This document shows positions 11,481-23,620 of a stretch of DNA of 64,000 nt, in pieces (positions within the stretch are counted from its first letter, which is position 1; each line of letters begins with the position of its first letter). The notes beneath the pieces were generated by a model. It worked only from the letters and a program-made list of their open reading frames with translations. It did not search any database and was not told the DNA's origin. The translations under genes and the position numbers were made by a program. The stretch is from Thalassia testudinum (lineage: Eukaryota > Streptophyta > Magnoliopsida > Alismatales > Hydrocharitaceae). The stretch lies in assembly GCA_037157565.1 (NCBI GenBank), contig JAZHRO010000002.1, forward strand, positions 36,786,501 to 36,850,500, in the 5' to 3' direction.

Positions 11481-14140
11481 TGTTTGTCGCTCTGAATCAG
11501 GTTTTAAAATTGTCACGTTGCAGTATAGTTTGAATCAGTGCGAAAAACAAATAATATTTATACTCGAAAGAAACCCGAGGTCGAACACAGGGAGCAATTG
11601 GCAAAATACTTCTCAAGATCGCAATTCAAATGCAATATAAGAACTTCAAACAAGAATGATATATAAATGAAATCTGATGTCAATAATGCAAAAAGATGAG
11701 AGGGTAAAATGGTGATTTGAATCATCAAATTACCCTACAATGTTAAGCTTTGCAAGCTACTCAAAGTAACATAATCATATAAGCCAAATCAATCTCAATT
11801 TAACCAACAGAACCAAGGTATCAACAGATATCAGACGACAGAATAGGTGCTCAGATGCCTTAACAAAGGCAAAGACCTCTTCCTCTCTTTCTCTTCAAGC
11901 CTCAAGGAGAGGCGCAGGCTTCTCTTCTCTTTTCCTCTTCCTTCTCTTCTTCCCTCAGCTTCAAAGAAGTCACAGCATAGGACTCAGCACGCCAGTAGAG
12001 GTGAAGGCTTCTCTCAGATCTCACAAGTGTTGAGAGGAGGGCAGCAGAGCAAAACCCCCCTCCTCTCTCTTCTTCTTCTTCTTCCTCTCTCGGAACCAAC
12101 AAACCAGAACAGACCCGGGTATCCGGGTAAATGACCTAGCCCAGACCCGTGGGGCGTGAGTGCGAGCGAGGGCGTGTGTATGCGCATGCGTGCGGGGACC
12201 TCACCCCCTGTGTGTGCTGAGGCAACCAAGCAAATGCACAAAATCAACTTAAGCCGCGCATGTGCTTTAGCAGCCCATGATGTGGGACTAAAGTCCCATA
12301 GCTTTTCATGTGTCAACAGCAGTCAGTCAAGCTTGCAATTGTGGGCAAGGAAGGCACTGGCTGCCTCAATCAGGAGTCTGAAACTGCAGATGGAGGGATT
12401 CTACACCACCTGGTCATGGAGGCGAGGAAGAACACTACGAGAACAAGGTCGTCGAAGTCGGAGAAGGCGAAGGCGGCAGCGGCTGTCCGGCGAACACCTA
12501 AAATGTAAAGTACGGCCTTGCGACCACGTCAAAATAGTCTAGAGGGATCGAGGTTGAATGGCGAGTGTGGCGGTGGGTGCAGCGTGAGGTGTGCATGTTG
12601 GTGGAGGCCTGACGACCACGAGAAGGTGAAGCAGAAATGCTTGAGTTTAGGGAGGTGTTCTTGTGGGTGAATCATGAAATAGGTTGAGGGCTTTTGTAGA
12701 GGGTGATGCAGCAAAACTTATGGAAGTGGCGTGAGGCTATTTGGTGGACTATGGTGGTTGGACGAACTCGCCGGAGTTCTGCCTAAGGCGAAGAAGACAA
12801 AGTGCGAAAGGGCGGTGCAGTGGTCGCGAGTGGTTTGTGAGTACGAGGGAAGAGAATAGAGGGAGAGAAGAGGAGATAGAGTTACTTAGGGGTGAGGTAG
12901 AGAAGTAGAGGACTCCGGTGTTGTTTGACCAGAGCCGGAGGAGGTAGAGGCGGTGAGGCGGCGACGAGGACGAAGGTAGACGCACGACCTCCATTTGGTT
13001 AGGGAGGGTCGCGACGAAGAGGCCAGTCGAGAGGACCGACCAATTTAGTCGTTGAACGATCGGAGGAGGGTCGAAGAGATCGCCAAAGCAGGGGTCTACA
13101 GTAGTTGCAGGTAGGTTTCTAGGGCCTTTTGACGCGCCAAGACTTGTTGTTGAAATGTGCAAGGCCATAGGGGCCTTTTATAGGGCTCTAGACAGCGTTT
13201 TGGGCTTAGGAAGCAATCTTCCCAAGCTTGGAAAGCTAACTGGAGAAAGAAATCCCTAAATACCCTAATCTCTCATGCATTCTCATGAGAGATTGGGAAG
13301 GTTTGGGAGCTTGGGAATTGGCTCAAAAGGAAGGGAATTCCTTAACGAACTTCCATTTCAAATCTGAGAGGGATTCGTCAAGGAATCATGGAGAACTTAC
13401 CAAATTTAGGTCACCAGAGTTTGTAGGAATAGGATTCATGGCAGTAGGGACCTATTTGTGAAAATGATGACAAAGTTAGGAGCCTTTTTGTAAGGATTTT
13501 TAAAGATAAGGGCATATGTGTGATATAAAAGAATCAGACAGGACCAAATTGCAAACTAGGTCAAGACGATCTCAGATTGGGTCCAAATTTTGGTAAAAAT
13601 CTAATTTAAACCTAAGGAATAAAATTATGAAGTTGTATTTTGGTTTTGACCTAGTTTGACTGGGTAATTTATACAAAAATCCAAATTAAGGCAAATGTCA
13701 GTCTGAGACTTTGTTTTGGGTCAAGTTGGGTTCCAATAGTCAAATTAAAGGTATCAAATCATAAAGAATATTTTTATATAAATTTTAAAGGATTTAGGTG
13801 AATTTTATCCTGACCAGAACCTCAGTTAATTAAGAAGGTCTGTTTTTACTATTTCAAAAGTCATTTAATTCTCAAAATACTCGAAAACCCTTTTATGTCT
13901 GTATTAACCCACTTGTTGGATATTTATGACCATTTGATCCTTAATTAACTCCTGGGAAAACCCGTGGTTATTCTGCATTCAAGATATGATGGTAAAATTG
14001 TAGTTTTAACCCTAATTTCCTGTCTTTCTCTCATAATGATGATGCAATGAACTATGGCTCTTTGGCAGTTATGTAGAAGCATTTATTCCTTGATAATGAC
14101 TAAATTGAGTTAGTTATGGCTCATGACAGTGTTCCCATCA
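11481..14140 (-). mobile_element. Solo Athila LTR (2,660 bp) with target duplication CCCGA
   Basis: The + strand left end is TGTTTGTCGC and the right end GTTCCCATCA, so the - strand reads TGATGGGAAC...GCGACAAACA. The 5-bp duplication CCCGA is exact at 11,476-11,480 and 14,141-14,145. Removing the LTR and one CCCGA rejoins Tekay LTR sequence. No internal Athila region is present, so this is a solo LTR, known to arise by recombination between the two LTRs of an element. It is homologous over its length to 6,696-9,335 and, in the same orientation, to 57,403-60,285. Confidence 0.93.
13174..13182 (-). promoter_or_regulatory. TATA box in the solo Athila LTR
   Basis: TATAAAAGG on the - strand lies about 960 bases from the LTR start, the same relative place as in Athila-1 and Athila-2. 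GC-rich leader DNA follows. It could still drive - strand transcription into Tekay-1 sequence if not silenced. Confidence 0.65.
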
Positions 14141-15671
14141 CCCGAGACCTGCGAAGACATCGGGATCCGCCGTTCATGCCCTCATATCACCCGTAGCTTT
14201 TGGTAGAGTGGTCCTCTCTACTCCTGTTGAATTAAATTGTTAAGTGCATGCCAAATTAGAGATCACTGCTTGAAACTTAGGACATGATATGAACCCTAGG
14301 GTTGAGAATGGTGCATGTTTACAATCAAGCACTTGAACCTCGTTTGTTACAATTTCAGCATACATGCTGATGAGTTCCATATTATGAGTAATTGGCAACT
14401 AAATTGGTATGATTGAATGTTTTTTCTGTTGAATCACGAGCTGCTTGTTCTATGAATAAGAAACCTGAATGTGAATAGAGACACATGCCACATATTGGAA
14501 TGAAATGAGCACTATGCATGAACCCTACGGGGAATTAGGAAAGTAATAAAAGTACAGTGACATGGATACTAGATGTATGATGAAATACCTCGCCTATACA
14601 GGAATGTTGGTTGGTTGATTGGACTTAGGTACGGAATGTGAGCTGGCCCTTGTGTACATGGTATCGAGGAGAGCTACCTCCACTTTTGTGTAGGGAGAGA
14701 GCTAGCCTCCCCTTGGGTTGGGACACGAGGTTATGAATGGCCTCCCTACACCGACTCCTATTTGGCCCAGTGGGAAAATCGGGATACTTGGGCGAGGGTA
14801 TGCAAACTGTTGAGGGGTGTGGCCCCTTTTCTGTTCTATGTTGTACGTTAAAGTGTACCTGCTAGCGGAAAGAACTGACCGCGTGCTAGTGCGGGGTAGC
14901 TACCCGTGCGCTTATCGCGTATGCCGTAGTCACTGCTACGTCGTAACCATGACCTGGGGTGGTAGACCGGGTGTAGGACTACCACAAGGTACTCTCCCAG
15001 CAAGGAGAGTACCATATACGCATCCTGCATCGTGAGAAAACTGCATCATGATCATTACCTTAGGGAACAAGTGGATTGAGTGATGATATGGACCCTTACT
15101 AGAATAACCAAATACTTAGCACATAGTGAGTATGAATGGAACCAGATGATAACTATCTAAATAACTGAAAAATGTATGAATGATTTACTGCTTTCATTTT
15201 TTATTATTGCATTAGATGTTCTTATGTTGCCACTCTATTCAGTGTTTAACTGACAATAGTTGTATATGTTCAGGTCAGGGAGCTGAGCAACCAGTACTAT
15301 CGGTTGGAGAGGGCGCTGGGCCCAGTCGAGCTCAGCAGTAGCCTGTTTCCTTCTCGTTTCGCTTTGAGATACTTTCACTGTAATGAATACTTTTAATATT
15401 TTGAGAACTTTTGTCATCATTTTACATCTTCTTATAGTTGTTGTGATGGCTAGCTAGCAAGCTTTCCTTGTTGTCTGTGGCATGTTGTCTTTTGAACTTT
15501 TGTTATGTTTCTATCGCTGCCTTTTTATTCTAATGCTTAGCTACATTGCACGTGTGGATTATTGTATGATTTCTTGCATTTAGCTTATTTCTCGATGAAC
15601 GATTGGGTCTTGAAATTAGTCAAGGCAGGCCGTCCCCGAGTTCCATGAGGGGCCGAGTTCGGGTCGTAACA

Positions 15672-16097
15672 TAGGGTCAATTGACTTATTAAGTTATTAA
15701 TTTGTACATTAATTAAGTAATCAAAATCCTAAATTAACTTGTATAAATCACTTTCTTTAACTAATTTTTATATATAATTAAATAACTTATTTTTATAAAT
15801 TAATTATACAATTGAGTAGCCCTATATAAGGGCTTTCCAAATATATAATTTAATTGAAATTTGGTTTTAGTTAAGGCAATCAATTTAAGGCCTCAACTCA
15901 GCCTCACAGAATGCTTGCTTGCACCAAATTGGCACCCATATAAATTGACAGTAAACCTGCTCACCCATATAAATTGAAATCCACCCGATGCCCCCTTAGT
16001 TGTTATGCACCGGGCACACCAATACCATATACCCATTACCCTTCTCCTCTCTACTGAACATACTTCTAAGCATAGACTGTATACCTAGCATATTCAG
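15672..16097. other. AT-rich DNA, no gene seen
   Basis: Host or older repeat DNA to the right of Tekay-1. I see no coding potential and no repeat structure in it. Confidence 0.5.
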
Positions 16098-17040
16098 GGG
16101 TTGAGAGCCCGATTTGTCTTGGCCGGGTTCGTCTAAGCTGGGTCTAGGCTGAAAATAATGTGCTAAGAAATACTAAAAATAAACTAGGACTGGGCTTATA
16201 TATGTCACTGAATATGGATGTTGTTATCCCATGAAAAGCTCGATCTGCCCATGAAAAACCATAGTTTTTGGTAACTGAAGAATTAAGTGAGGGTAAAAGT
16301 GAGCCAAAAACGACTAAGTATGGCTACACGAGCGTGTGTTACGTGTTGTACGTGCTCTAGTGTTGTAAGTGTATTAAGTGTGTATTGGGTGTGTGAGTTA
16401 GTGTATGTGTTGGTGTGTCTAAGTATGTTATATATATGTATAATGTATACGTACATGTATATTTGTATGGAATATATGTGCATATGTATATAGCATAGTT
16501 AGAGTATAGAAATTCTTGAGTCTTTTATTTGTATATACTTTTAAGGCTATAGTGACACTTATATATGTCACTGAATATATAGTATATGTTACTAAAGTTA
16601 TCAGTATATGTTAGTATATTTAATATACTAAATATTTGGGGGTTGGGAGCCTAGTTTGTCTGGGCCCAGTTCATCTGAGCTAGGTCTAGGCCGAAAATAA
16701 TGCGCTGAAAAATACTAAATGACTAAGTGTTGGCTGCATGAGTGTGTGTTATGTGTTGTGCATGCCTTAGTGTTGTGTGTTAAGTGTGCGTTGGGTGTGT
16801 GAGTTAGTGTATGTGTTGGTGTGTCTAAGTTTGTTATATATACGTATATATGTATATTTGTATGGAATATATGTACATATATATATAGCATAGTTAGAGT
16901 ATAGAAATTCTCAAGCCTTTTATTCGTATATATTTTTAAGTCTATAGTGACACTTATATATGTCACTGAATATATAGTATATGTTACTAAAGTTATTAGT
17001 ATATGTTGGTATAATAAGTATAGTACATATTAATCAGTAT
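16098..17040. repeat. Degenerate tandem duplication (about 0.54 and 0.4 kb units)
   Basis: Unit 1 begins GGTTGAGAGCCCGATTTGTC near 16,098 and unit 2 GGTTGGGAGCCTAGTTTGTC near 16,639. Both share the GTCTAGGC-GAAAATAATG stretch, the GT-rich run GTGTGTGAGTTAGTGTATG, a TATATA-rich run, and an end with ACTTATATATGTCACTGAAT. Unit 1 holds about 130 extra bases (near 16,178-16,310). ORFs here come from the low-complexity GT/TA runs and are not genes. Confidence 0.8.
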
Positions 17041-17509
17041 TTTTGTACCTACATTTAGGTATTATCTACTATAGTATATATAATTAATATAGAGTTGTTT
17101 TATTTAATTTTTGATGTATGATTAGTTGCAAATATGTTTAAGGCATTTTAGTTAGCAATTAATTGATTCTTTTGTATATAATTAACCTAATTCATTTATT
17201 TTTTGATTCATCAATTCATTTTGTATATATAATTGATATTTTTGGAATAAAAGAATATTTTTGGAACATAGTGAGTGATGTACATCAATAACTGTCTCCC
17301 AGTGAACGACCTGGAATAAATCAATAAAAATTATGAAAATAAATAAAATATCATGACATCTGTTTACATGGTGACACTATACTACAAAACAACGACATAA
17401 CAATCATTAAAATCACATTTTTATGCAATACAATAAGTCGGTGATCAATCCGTGGCCTCCTTTTGTTGATTGGGACACGTGTGATCCCATGCCTACCATG
17501 ATCGAGATT
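17041..17509. other. AT-rich DNA, no gene seen
   Basis: Very AT-rich. It contains CTCCCAGTGAACGACCT at 17,296-17,312, a 17-base string also present near the 3' end of the Athila-1 LTR (9,223-9,239). This may be a remnant of an old LTR end. Confidence 0.4.
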
Positions 17510-17887
17510 TCCTGATTCTTGTCGAGAACCAATATCTATCGATTTCTCGTTACCACATATCGTGAAGATCGTCAAGATTCCTTCTCGGTGGCGCTGTCGT
17601 TCTTACGAGTGTGGAGTTGTTGCTCTTTCAAGCTTCGAGGGAGCACGACTAGTTCCCTTACTTGGAACGCCTTCTTTATTTTTTGTTGGATTTCTATTTT
17701 TATTTTCTTCATTGTAGTTTTGTTTGCCTCCATCTTTATGGAGTTCACCCATTGATACGGGCTGAAACCTTCCCCTCTTTGGGAGGGCAATCAAATTTCT
17801 CTTCCCACCCTTCCCCATCATGCATTGCATTCCTTTATATCAGATTCTTCCTTGGTTAATGAAATACTTATCTTTGAAAAAAAAAAA
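17510..17887 (+). mobile_element. Poly(A)-ending retroposon tail, LINE-like
   Basis: A T-rich 3'UTR-like segment ends GGTTAATGAAATACTTATCTT followed by about 12 A residues (17,876-17,887). Plant L1-type LINEs often end in a similar TTAATAAA-CTTATCTTT-poly(A) form, but no LINE coding domain is visible here. The short ORFs on both strands match nothing I know. A retroposed mRNA tail is an alternative, and I could not find a target duplication. Confidence 0.4.
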
Positions 17888-19163
17888 GATTTGGAAAGTG
17901 TCAAAGGGATTAGAAGAGAGATGTCATCGCTTGGGAGCAGAGATTAATAAGATTGGGTTTGAACTTTGAAGATGCTCTTATGGAGGGTGACAAGTTAAAA
18001 TTTAGCCAGAAAAAATAAACAAACTTTGTAGGAAATTGATAAGTAAAAGGGAGAAATTGTTAGTTTAAATGGGATAATTGAAAATGACAACTTTATTCTA
18101 AAAATTTACATTCGGTAGCGGAATTGGAGAGAAGATATTCCACCCAGAAGAGATTGAGGTACTCTAGCATGTGAGATTAGGTGGAGGAGGGGGGATTTGG
18201 AAAAATAGGTCACTTTGATATTAATACATTAATATAAATATATATTAAAATATATTTACAATAAAAAAATAAATATATTTATCATATTACATCTATCTAC
18301 TCGTACTTATATCTTAATATTAAATAAATATTTACTAATATTATATTAATACATCAATTATTTTATTTTACTACTTATTTTACCTATTTAAAATAAATAC
18401 TTCTCATCACTTATTCGTATAATATTTTATTTTAATATAACACTTATTTTACTACCAAACACAACGAAGTGTTTACAAAAGGATAGAAAATTTAGTGCAG
18501 GCAAGAGACTCCAAGTATGAACAGCTAGGAAAGCGGAATGAAAGGTTGTCAAATCATTGGAACAGTTATTTGTACGTTGCAAGGGCATTTGTTGAAACAG
18601 AGGAGAGGGATGTGCCTTTACCTCAGATAGGCATTCATTGATGATATCGGCGTCGAGTTTTCAAGTGTACTAAATCTGTACTCAACACCCTAAGCCTTAT
18701 TGATGAAATAAATTGGCCTTTGTATCTGGCCTTCTTGTTAGACAGAAGCAACCTTGATTGCATTATTTTGATGTCGACGAGAAGTGTTTGGAGAGAGTAA
18801 AATTTCTTTTGAGTTTTTAGGTGTACTTTTGAAATAATTATTACTCTTAATTATGTGGTAGGGAATATCACATGGTTTAGACCTTTGGTTGCATGACGAC
18901 ATCGATGTAGTGTGTCATGATGTTAAGGCATAATGATGTGGGCCCATTGGTTGTGACGTTATGGAAATGTGACGGAACAATTTGATCAAATTCGACGTTC
19001 AAAAAATTAAAATGTACAGGAACAAAACATTTCAAATCAAAATAATACAAGAAGAATTAGCTTTCTCTCTATTTTACGATTCACATGAGTCAGAGGATAT
19101 TGTATCCTGTAGAGAATGGTAGAGCATCATACTAGTTTACCTTTTACATCAAGTCTTGGCTAT
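17888..19163. other. Intergenic DNA, no gene seen
   Basis: No coding region is recognised. It includes the AT-rich MITE-like segment listed separately at 18,113-18,466. Confidence 0.45.
18113..18466. mobile_element. Possible MITE, AT-rich
   Basis: The left end TTCGGTAGCGGAATTGG and the reverse complement of the right end, TTTGGTAGTAAAATAAG, form weak terminal inverted repeats around a very AT-rich centre. The TTTGGTAG-type end is common in plant MITEs. No clear target duplication is seen. Confidence 0.35.
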
Positions 19164-19166
19164 TAA

Positions 19167-19518
19167 GGCTGCATTTGGCTCCCGAACCATGGATGGGATA
19201 AGAGTGAACGTATGGGATTGGGAAGAAACATTGTGGATTTCGCAGTGAGGGGTGAGGGGGCAATACTGAGGGGGTGAGGGATGGGAGAGAGAAAAGGAAT
19301 GGAGAGAGAGAGAGAAATTAAAAAAATAATTTTTTAAATTAAAAAATTTAATAATTATCTCATCAAAATCCACTAACTCTCTCTCCTCTCTCACAAAATC
19401 AACATACCAATCATTACAATCCCACTAATCACTACAATCCTATCAACCAGATACCTTCTATACTTATTCCACTCCTATTTTATCTAGGTATAGCACTATC
19501 TCATCGCCAAACACAGCC
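19167..19518. mobile_element. Tourist-like (PIF/Harbinger) MITE, 352 bp
   Basis: Left terminus GGCTGCATTTGGC and right terminus, reverse-complemented, GGCTGTGTTTGGC match at 11 of 13 bases. TAA flanks both ends (19,164-19,166 and 19,519-19,521), the trinucleotide duplication of PIF/Harbinger elements. The interior is AT-rich with GAGAGA runs and no coding sequence. Confidence 0.75.
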
Positions 19519-19627
19519 TAAGACTCTTCCTCTTGGCAAGTGACCACTGGTTAAGAACACCTGAGTGTGCTTGTCGATCATGAACCCTTTACGATTTTCA
19601 AGAGGTGACATTCTCTGCTTAACCTCT

Positions 19628-19889
19628 CATGGTTCGTTTGATAAGGAAAATAAATTTGTAGAATAAACAGAGGAATAGAATCGGAAAGGAGTGGAATAAA
19701 TAGTGTAATAAGTGAATTAATCCATTTGTATGTCTTGACTGGTTAAAGTTATTCCATAGAGAGAGTAGAATAACTTTACCCCCGGTTAAGTCTAACTTAA
19801 TCCGACATAAGTGAGAGGTGAGTTAAGTGACAAGTCAAATATTTAACCCAATACAAATCAACTTAACCTATCAACCAAACAAAACCTTA
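19628..19889. mobile_element. Possible second MITE
   Basis: Left GGTTCGTTTGATAAGG and right end reverse complement GGTTTTGTTTGGTTGATAGG are similar and inverted. The interior is AT-rich and noncoding. Target duplications are not clear. Confidence 0.35.
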
Positions 19890-22059
19890 ACATTCTTCGA
19901 GAACACGCTAGCTATAAGAAGAATAACCTGGCACAAAGACTTCCACTAAACCTAATGGTCATCCACCAAGGCAGTCAGTGCCAAACTCAAGTAGCGGGTG
20001 CCCCTATCCAGGAAAAGGGAGGAGCCAGTGGCAATTTCCTTTGCCTTTCTCTCTCTTTCTTTAAATTTTTTGGTGGAGATTTATGTAAATTAATTGATTA
20101 AGGTTTCCTATCAAGTCTTCAAGAGATATTTACAAGGAATTAGCCAATCTTGATACAAGGGAAATCGATGGGATCAATTCCAACTTGGGTACTTTCACAT
20201 AAGCCCTTTTACTTATTGAGCTACTTGGGTTTTAATATGGAAACTAGATCTAGATTTTCATCCAAACCTTTTTTATCAAGATTAAACTATTTTGATCTAA
20301 TTAAATGTTAAATCAAATATTATTTAACGATTTAAACAATATTGATTTCTTTCAATTTCATCACACTAGTAACGAAGTGTTCACTATTCCTTATTTATGG
20401 CACTACACCACTCTTAGGTATTGTGGTGCTTCAAAATTCAAGTTCTGAGTTGTTTTAGATTTGATCATATTATTTTGAACCCATCAATGCTCGTCAAGTC
20501 AGAACACTTTAAAATATGAAAATCTTGTGCTTTCAATTAAACCTTTTCAAAATAGGACATACTTTGTACCATTGGTTTTCTCTCATCGTAAGCTTTCTCA
20601 TGATTCTTATTTTGAGTGAATTTGAGGTGTAGCTCAAGTTGTGCCAGAAATAGGATGACTGACTAAGTCGCATAATTAAATTGGCACCTAAGGGCTTTTT
20701 CATCAAAACTCAGGCCAAACCTAATCCTAATATGAATCAGTGACCTATATAATGCCCTAATTAAGGTTTGAGCTGTCATTTTCAACCCCAAAATTGTACA
20801 CAACTTGAGAAGAGAGGGAGGAAGAAGAAAGAATAGAAAACAAGAAAGAGAAAAAACAAGCCTCTTTAGCGATTTGGACTAGTGGTAGCATTGAGTGCGA
20901 TGGCTCACTTCCTGACGCATCATGGCGATGGTCTCCACCCGGTTGACGCGTAGGGACATGGAAGGGGGTGGTGTGAGCCACCAACACTTAGTGGGCATGA
21001 TGGGAGAGTGGGAGAGCACCAACATGCAAATTCGCTGCACATGGCCACATTTAGGGGTCCTTTTGGCAATTTGCAATCGTAAGTATACCTAATCATGCAA
21101 TAACAAGTGTTAGGTAGGTCAAGGGCATGTTCCAACAACTTGTCCAAACAAATGACACCAATTTGGAGGTTTTTCTCAATTTTCTGACTGGTCAAAGGCC
21201 CTAAAGATGGTCATTCTTACATATAAGGTACTGTTAGAATTATTTCAACAAGTATTGCATGTCGACACAGTCCTTACACAAAAAATCTTAGAATGCCTAT
21301 TTATGCCCTTGTAACCCTAATTCATGATATGTTTTGGTCTAGGGACTCAACCTGGAGTGTGCATGGACTACGAGGACACTCAACACATCCCCAGGCCTCG
21401 GAGGCATATTCGAAGTTGCTGTGACCCATCAACAACGTTAAGTAGAGTAGCCTAACCTTTTCGTGTGTGGCCTACCTTTAGACTTATTTTATGCAATTAT
21501 TTTGCTTAGCATGTGTTTCCTATCTTCTCATTGAGTATTGGAGTGCTCTCTTGTTCTCCTCTTATTAATGATAGTTGGGCACCTAATCTTGAAAATAATA
21601 ATCATGGTTGACCGTGATAAACTTGATTAGCTAATAATGGAACCCATTACTTGATTACTCATGCCTAAGCCGAATAGTTGGGTTTAAATTTGTTAATGTA
21701 TTGGTGCTTGTTGTATATCATTAACTTGACTTAAGTGAACTTGCAATTAACAAATAATTTAAACTTATAAACACGGATCACCTCTATTAGCATATTTTAA
21801 ATATGTGATTAATGATTGATTAAGTTCAAATATGATATTCTTTATTAATATGACTTTGCTTCCATTAATAAATGATGATTTTGATACTGTTAGTTGATGC
21901 CATGAATTTGCAATAATTAAGAAATTATATACTGTCATATTTGTATGATATAATTCAGATAGTCAAAAAGTATAAAAATACATCATCCAACTAATTAGGC
22001 AACACGCTTTGCTTTCATCCTATGAAAATATTAAGGTAAAAAATTACATCATCCAAGAA
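19890..22059. other. Intergenic DNA, no gene seen
   Basis: No protein family is recognised in any frame. A CTATATAATG TATA-like string near 20,745 followed by purine-rich DNA (20,810-20,865) resembles the promoter part of an LTR, but I could not define ends. Confidence 0.4.
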
Positions 22060-22360
22060 ATTAGGTAATTTGTTCCCTTCCATCGGTAAACAGAGCTTCA
22101 AATGGAATAAGAAACGGTGGAGATGTACTCGTTTACGGGGTTGATAAGATGCTGGGAAAACTTCCTTGTGATCTGCGTATAATGTATGCAACGGTCCAAT
22201 TCCAACTGAAGAAGCGTGAAAAAGAAAATGAATGGCATTTCCTCCCAAGCATAGGACCCACCATTGTCATTTTCTCCATCTGTCTATCTTTCCTGCAAAG
22301 TTGCAGCAGGAGGCTTCCCCCTACCCATCAATTACACTGTTGTTGGTCACTGTTGGCCGA

Positions 22361-22386
22361 CACACACACACACACATATATATATA
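22361..22386. repeat. (CA)n(TA)n microsatellite
   Basis: Eight CA units are followed by TA units. Confidence 0.95.
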
Positions 22387-23321
22387 GGTGCCTTTGTCTT
22401 CTTTCTTCCTCCGCGCGAGATTAGGCGATTTGACACAACCGAAGTCATTCATTGCATCTGCAGTCAACACATCGATCGTCGCGATAGAGAAGACATGGTC
22501 GTACGGACGTACACGAGTCACGACCCTGGAGATATATTAGATCCTCTCACGCATATATACATTTTTACTTGATCGGTGCGAAACCACCGATCAAACCCAA
22601 ATCTCCCCTCTGAACTTTGCTGGGTAGACAGCAAATTAACTTTTGACTGGGATTCGATGTTGCTAAGCAGATCAAACATATGTATAATTGGTCCTCACAG
22701 ACATGCATGCCTCCCAGCAGTCGATAACGCACATGAAATAATCTTACACTAGAAAACACCATATCTCAAATTACTAACATGTGGACGAAACCATACTTGA
22801 AAGTACGTACCCTTACTCGTGTTATTAGCTAGAGATAGACACCCACCCTTGACTATATTCCTCTCTATCTATTTAATCTCCCCCACGATAACTTCGAGGT
22901 TTAAAGTCATGGTCCAGGGACAATCTCAACTTTTCAATTAACGTCCAGGGATCCGATCCGGTGTATCCGTGATGCACGGGATAAGTACTCTCCAATGCTA
23001 TGTACAACTCATGCATCCTCGTGCACGGGGACGACCACAACTGGATGGATTCATAACAACACGATCAATCATTTCGATCCACGAACCCATAGATTAGTTA
23101 CATGCATCAACATTTCTTTTACTCTCCTCTATCGCGATCGATCTCCACCACAGCAAGCATGCACCTTCGCCACCTGCGCTACGATCTTTACAAGAAATCG
23201 GCTTTCCTCCTATTTTCTGAACCCGCTAATCTCAACACCAACAGAGCTTTTCCGCGCGCGTCTTAACTACGGTGGACTAACTCATCATTTTTCTTGACCT
23301 AATGAATTCTTGAGTATTGTT

Positions 23322-23322
23322 T

Positions 23323-23353
<31 letters not shown>

Positions 23354-23362
23354 TAATAATAT
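23322..23362. repeat. (TAA)n microsatellite
   Basis: About 13 trinucleotide units with one CAA interruption near 23,350. Confidence 0.95.
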
Positions 23363-23620
23363 TGTAGCGCGTACAGTGGATTATAAAGGTGGGGGCAGTA
23401 TCTGATTCTGTTCTGGGGTCACGGGATATCAATTTCATGGGACCAACCAAGTAATTGGCTTCCTTAAATTGTGGAATACTGTTACACGCGCTCAACTGAG
23501 AACGCCGACCGAGACGTGAGATTTGATTATGACTGCGACACTGCAATCTTGAGCTCTACCAATTGAAGCTGCTCGCTGATCTCCGTCAGCCAATTGATGC
23601 AGCCTGGTTCCGGACTAAAT

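Larger units (their letters stand above)
9336..15671 (+). mobile_element. Tekay-1: 3' part of a Tekay/Del chromovirus
   Basis: Contains the integrase core end, integrase C-terminus, chromodomain and a 3' LTR. It closely parallels the full-length Tekay-2 (49,150-52,618). Its 5' part lies left of the window, displaced by Athila-1. The right end reads GGGTCGTAACA at 15,671. The following TAGGG would be the right target duplication, whose partner is not visible. A solo Athila LTR sits within the 3' LTR. Confidence 0.87.
10261..15671 (+). repeat. Tekay-1 3' LTR, interrupted (about 2,746 bp without the insert)
   Basis: The start TGAAATAATC aligns with the position of the Tekay-2 LTR start, after a shared GTTTGTTAT leader. 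The end matches the Tekay-2 LTR end. Without the solo LTR and one target duplication the length is about 2.75 kb, against 2,792 bp for the Tekay-2 5' LTR. The right part (14,141-15,671) aligns well with Tekay-2 (GTAGAGTGG, the CTGGCCCTTG-GTAC segment, GTTGCCACTCTA). The first 300 bases do not resemble the Tekay-2 U3. Scattered GACGTC-related motifs occur at 10,800-11,240. Confidence 0.85.
22060..23620. other. CpG-retaining, probably low-copy stretch
   Basis: This segment keeps many CpG dinucleotides (for example ATCGATCGTCGCGATAG near 22,471 and CGCGATCGATCTCC near 23,132), unlike the AT-rich DNA on both sides. It contains two microsatellites. I recognise no coding exon or transposable element. 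It could be an old promoter region or unique intergenic DNA. Confidence 0.4.
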
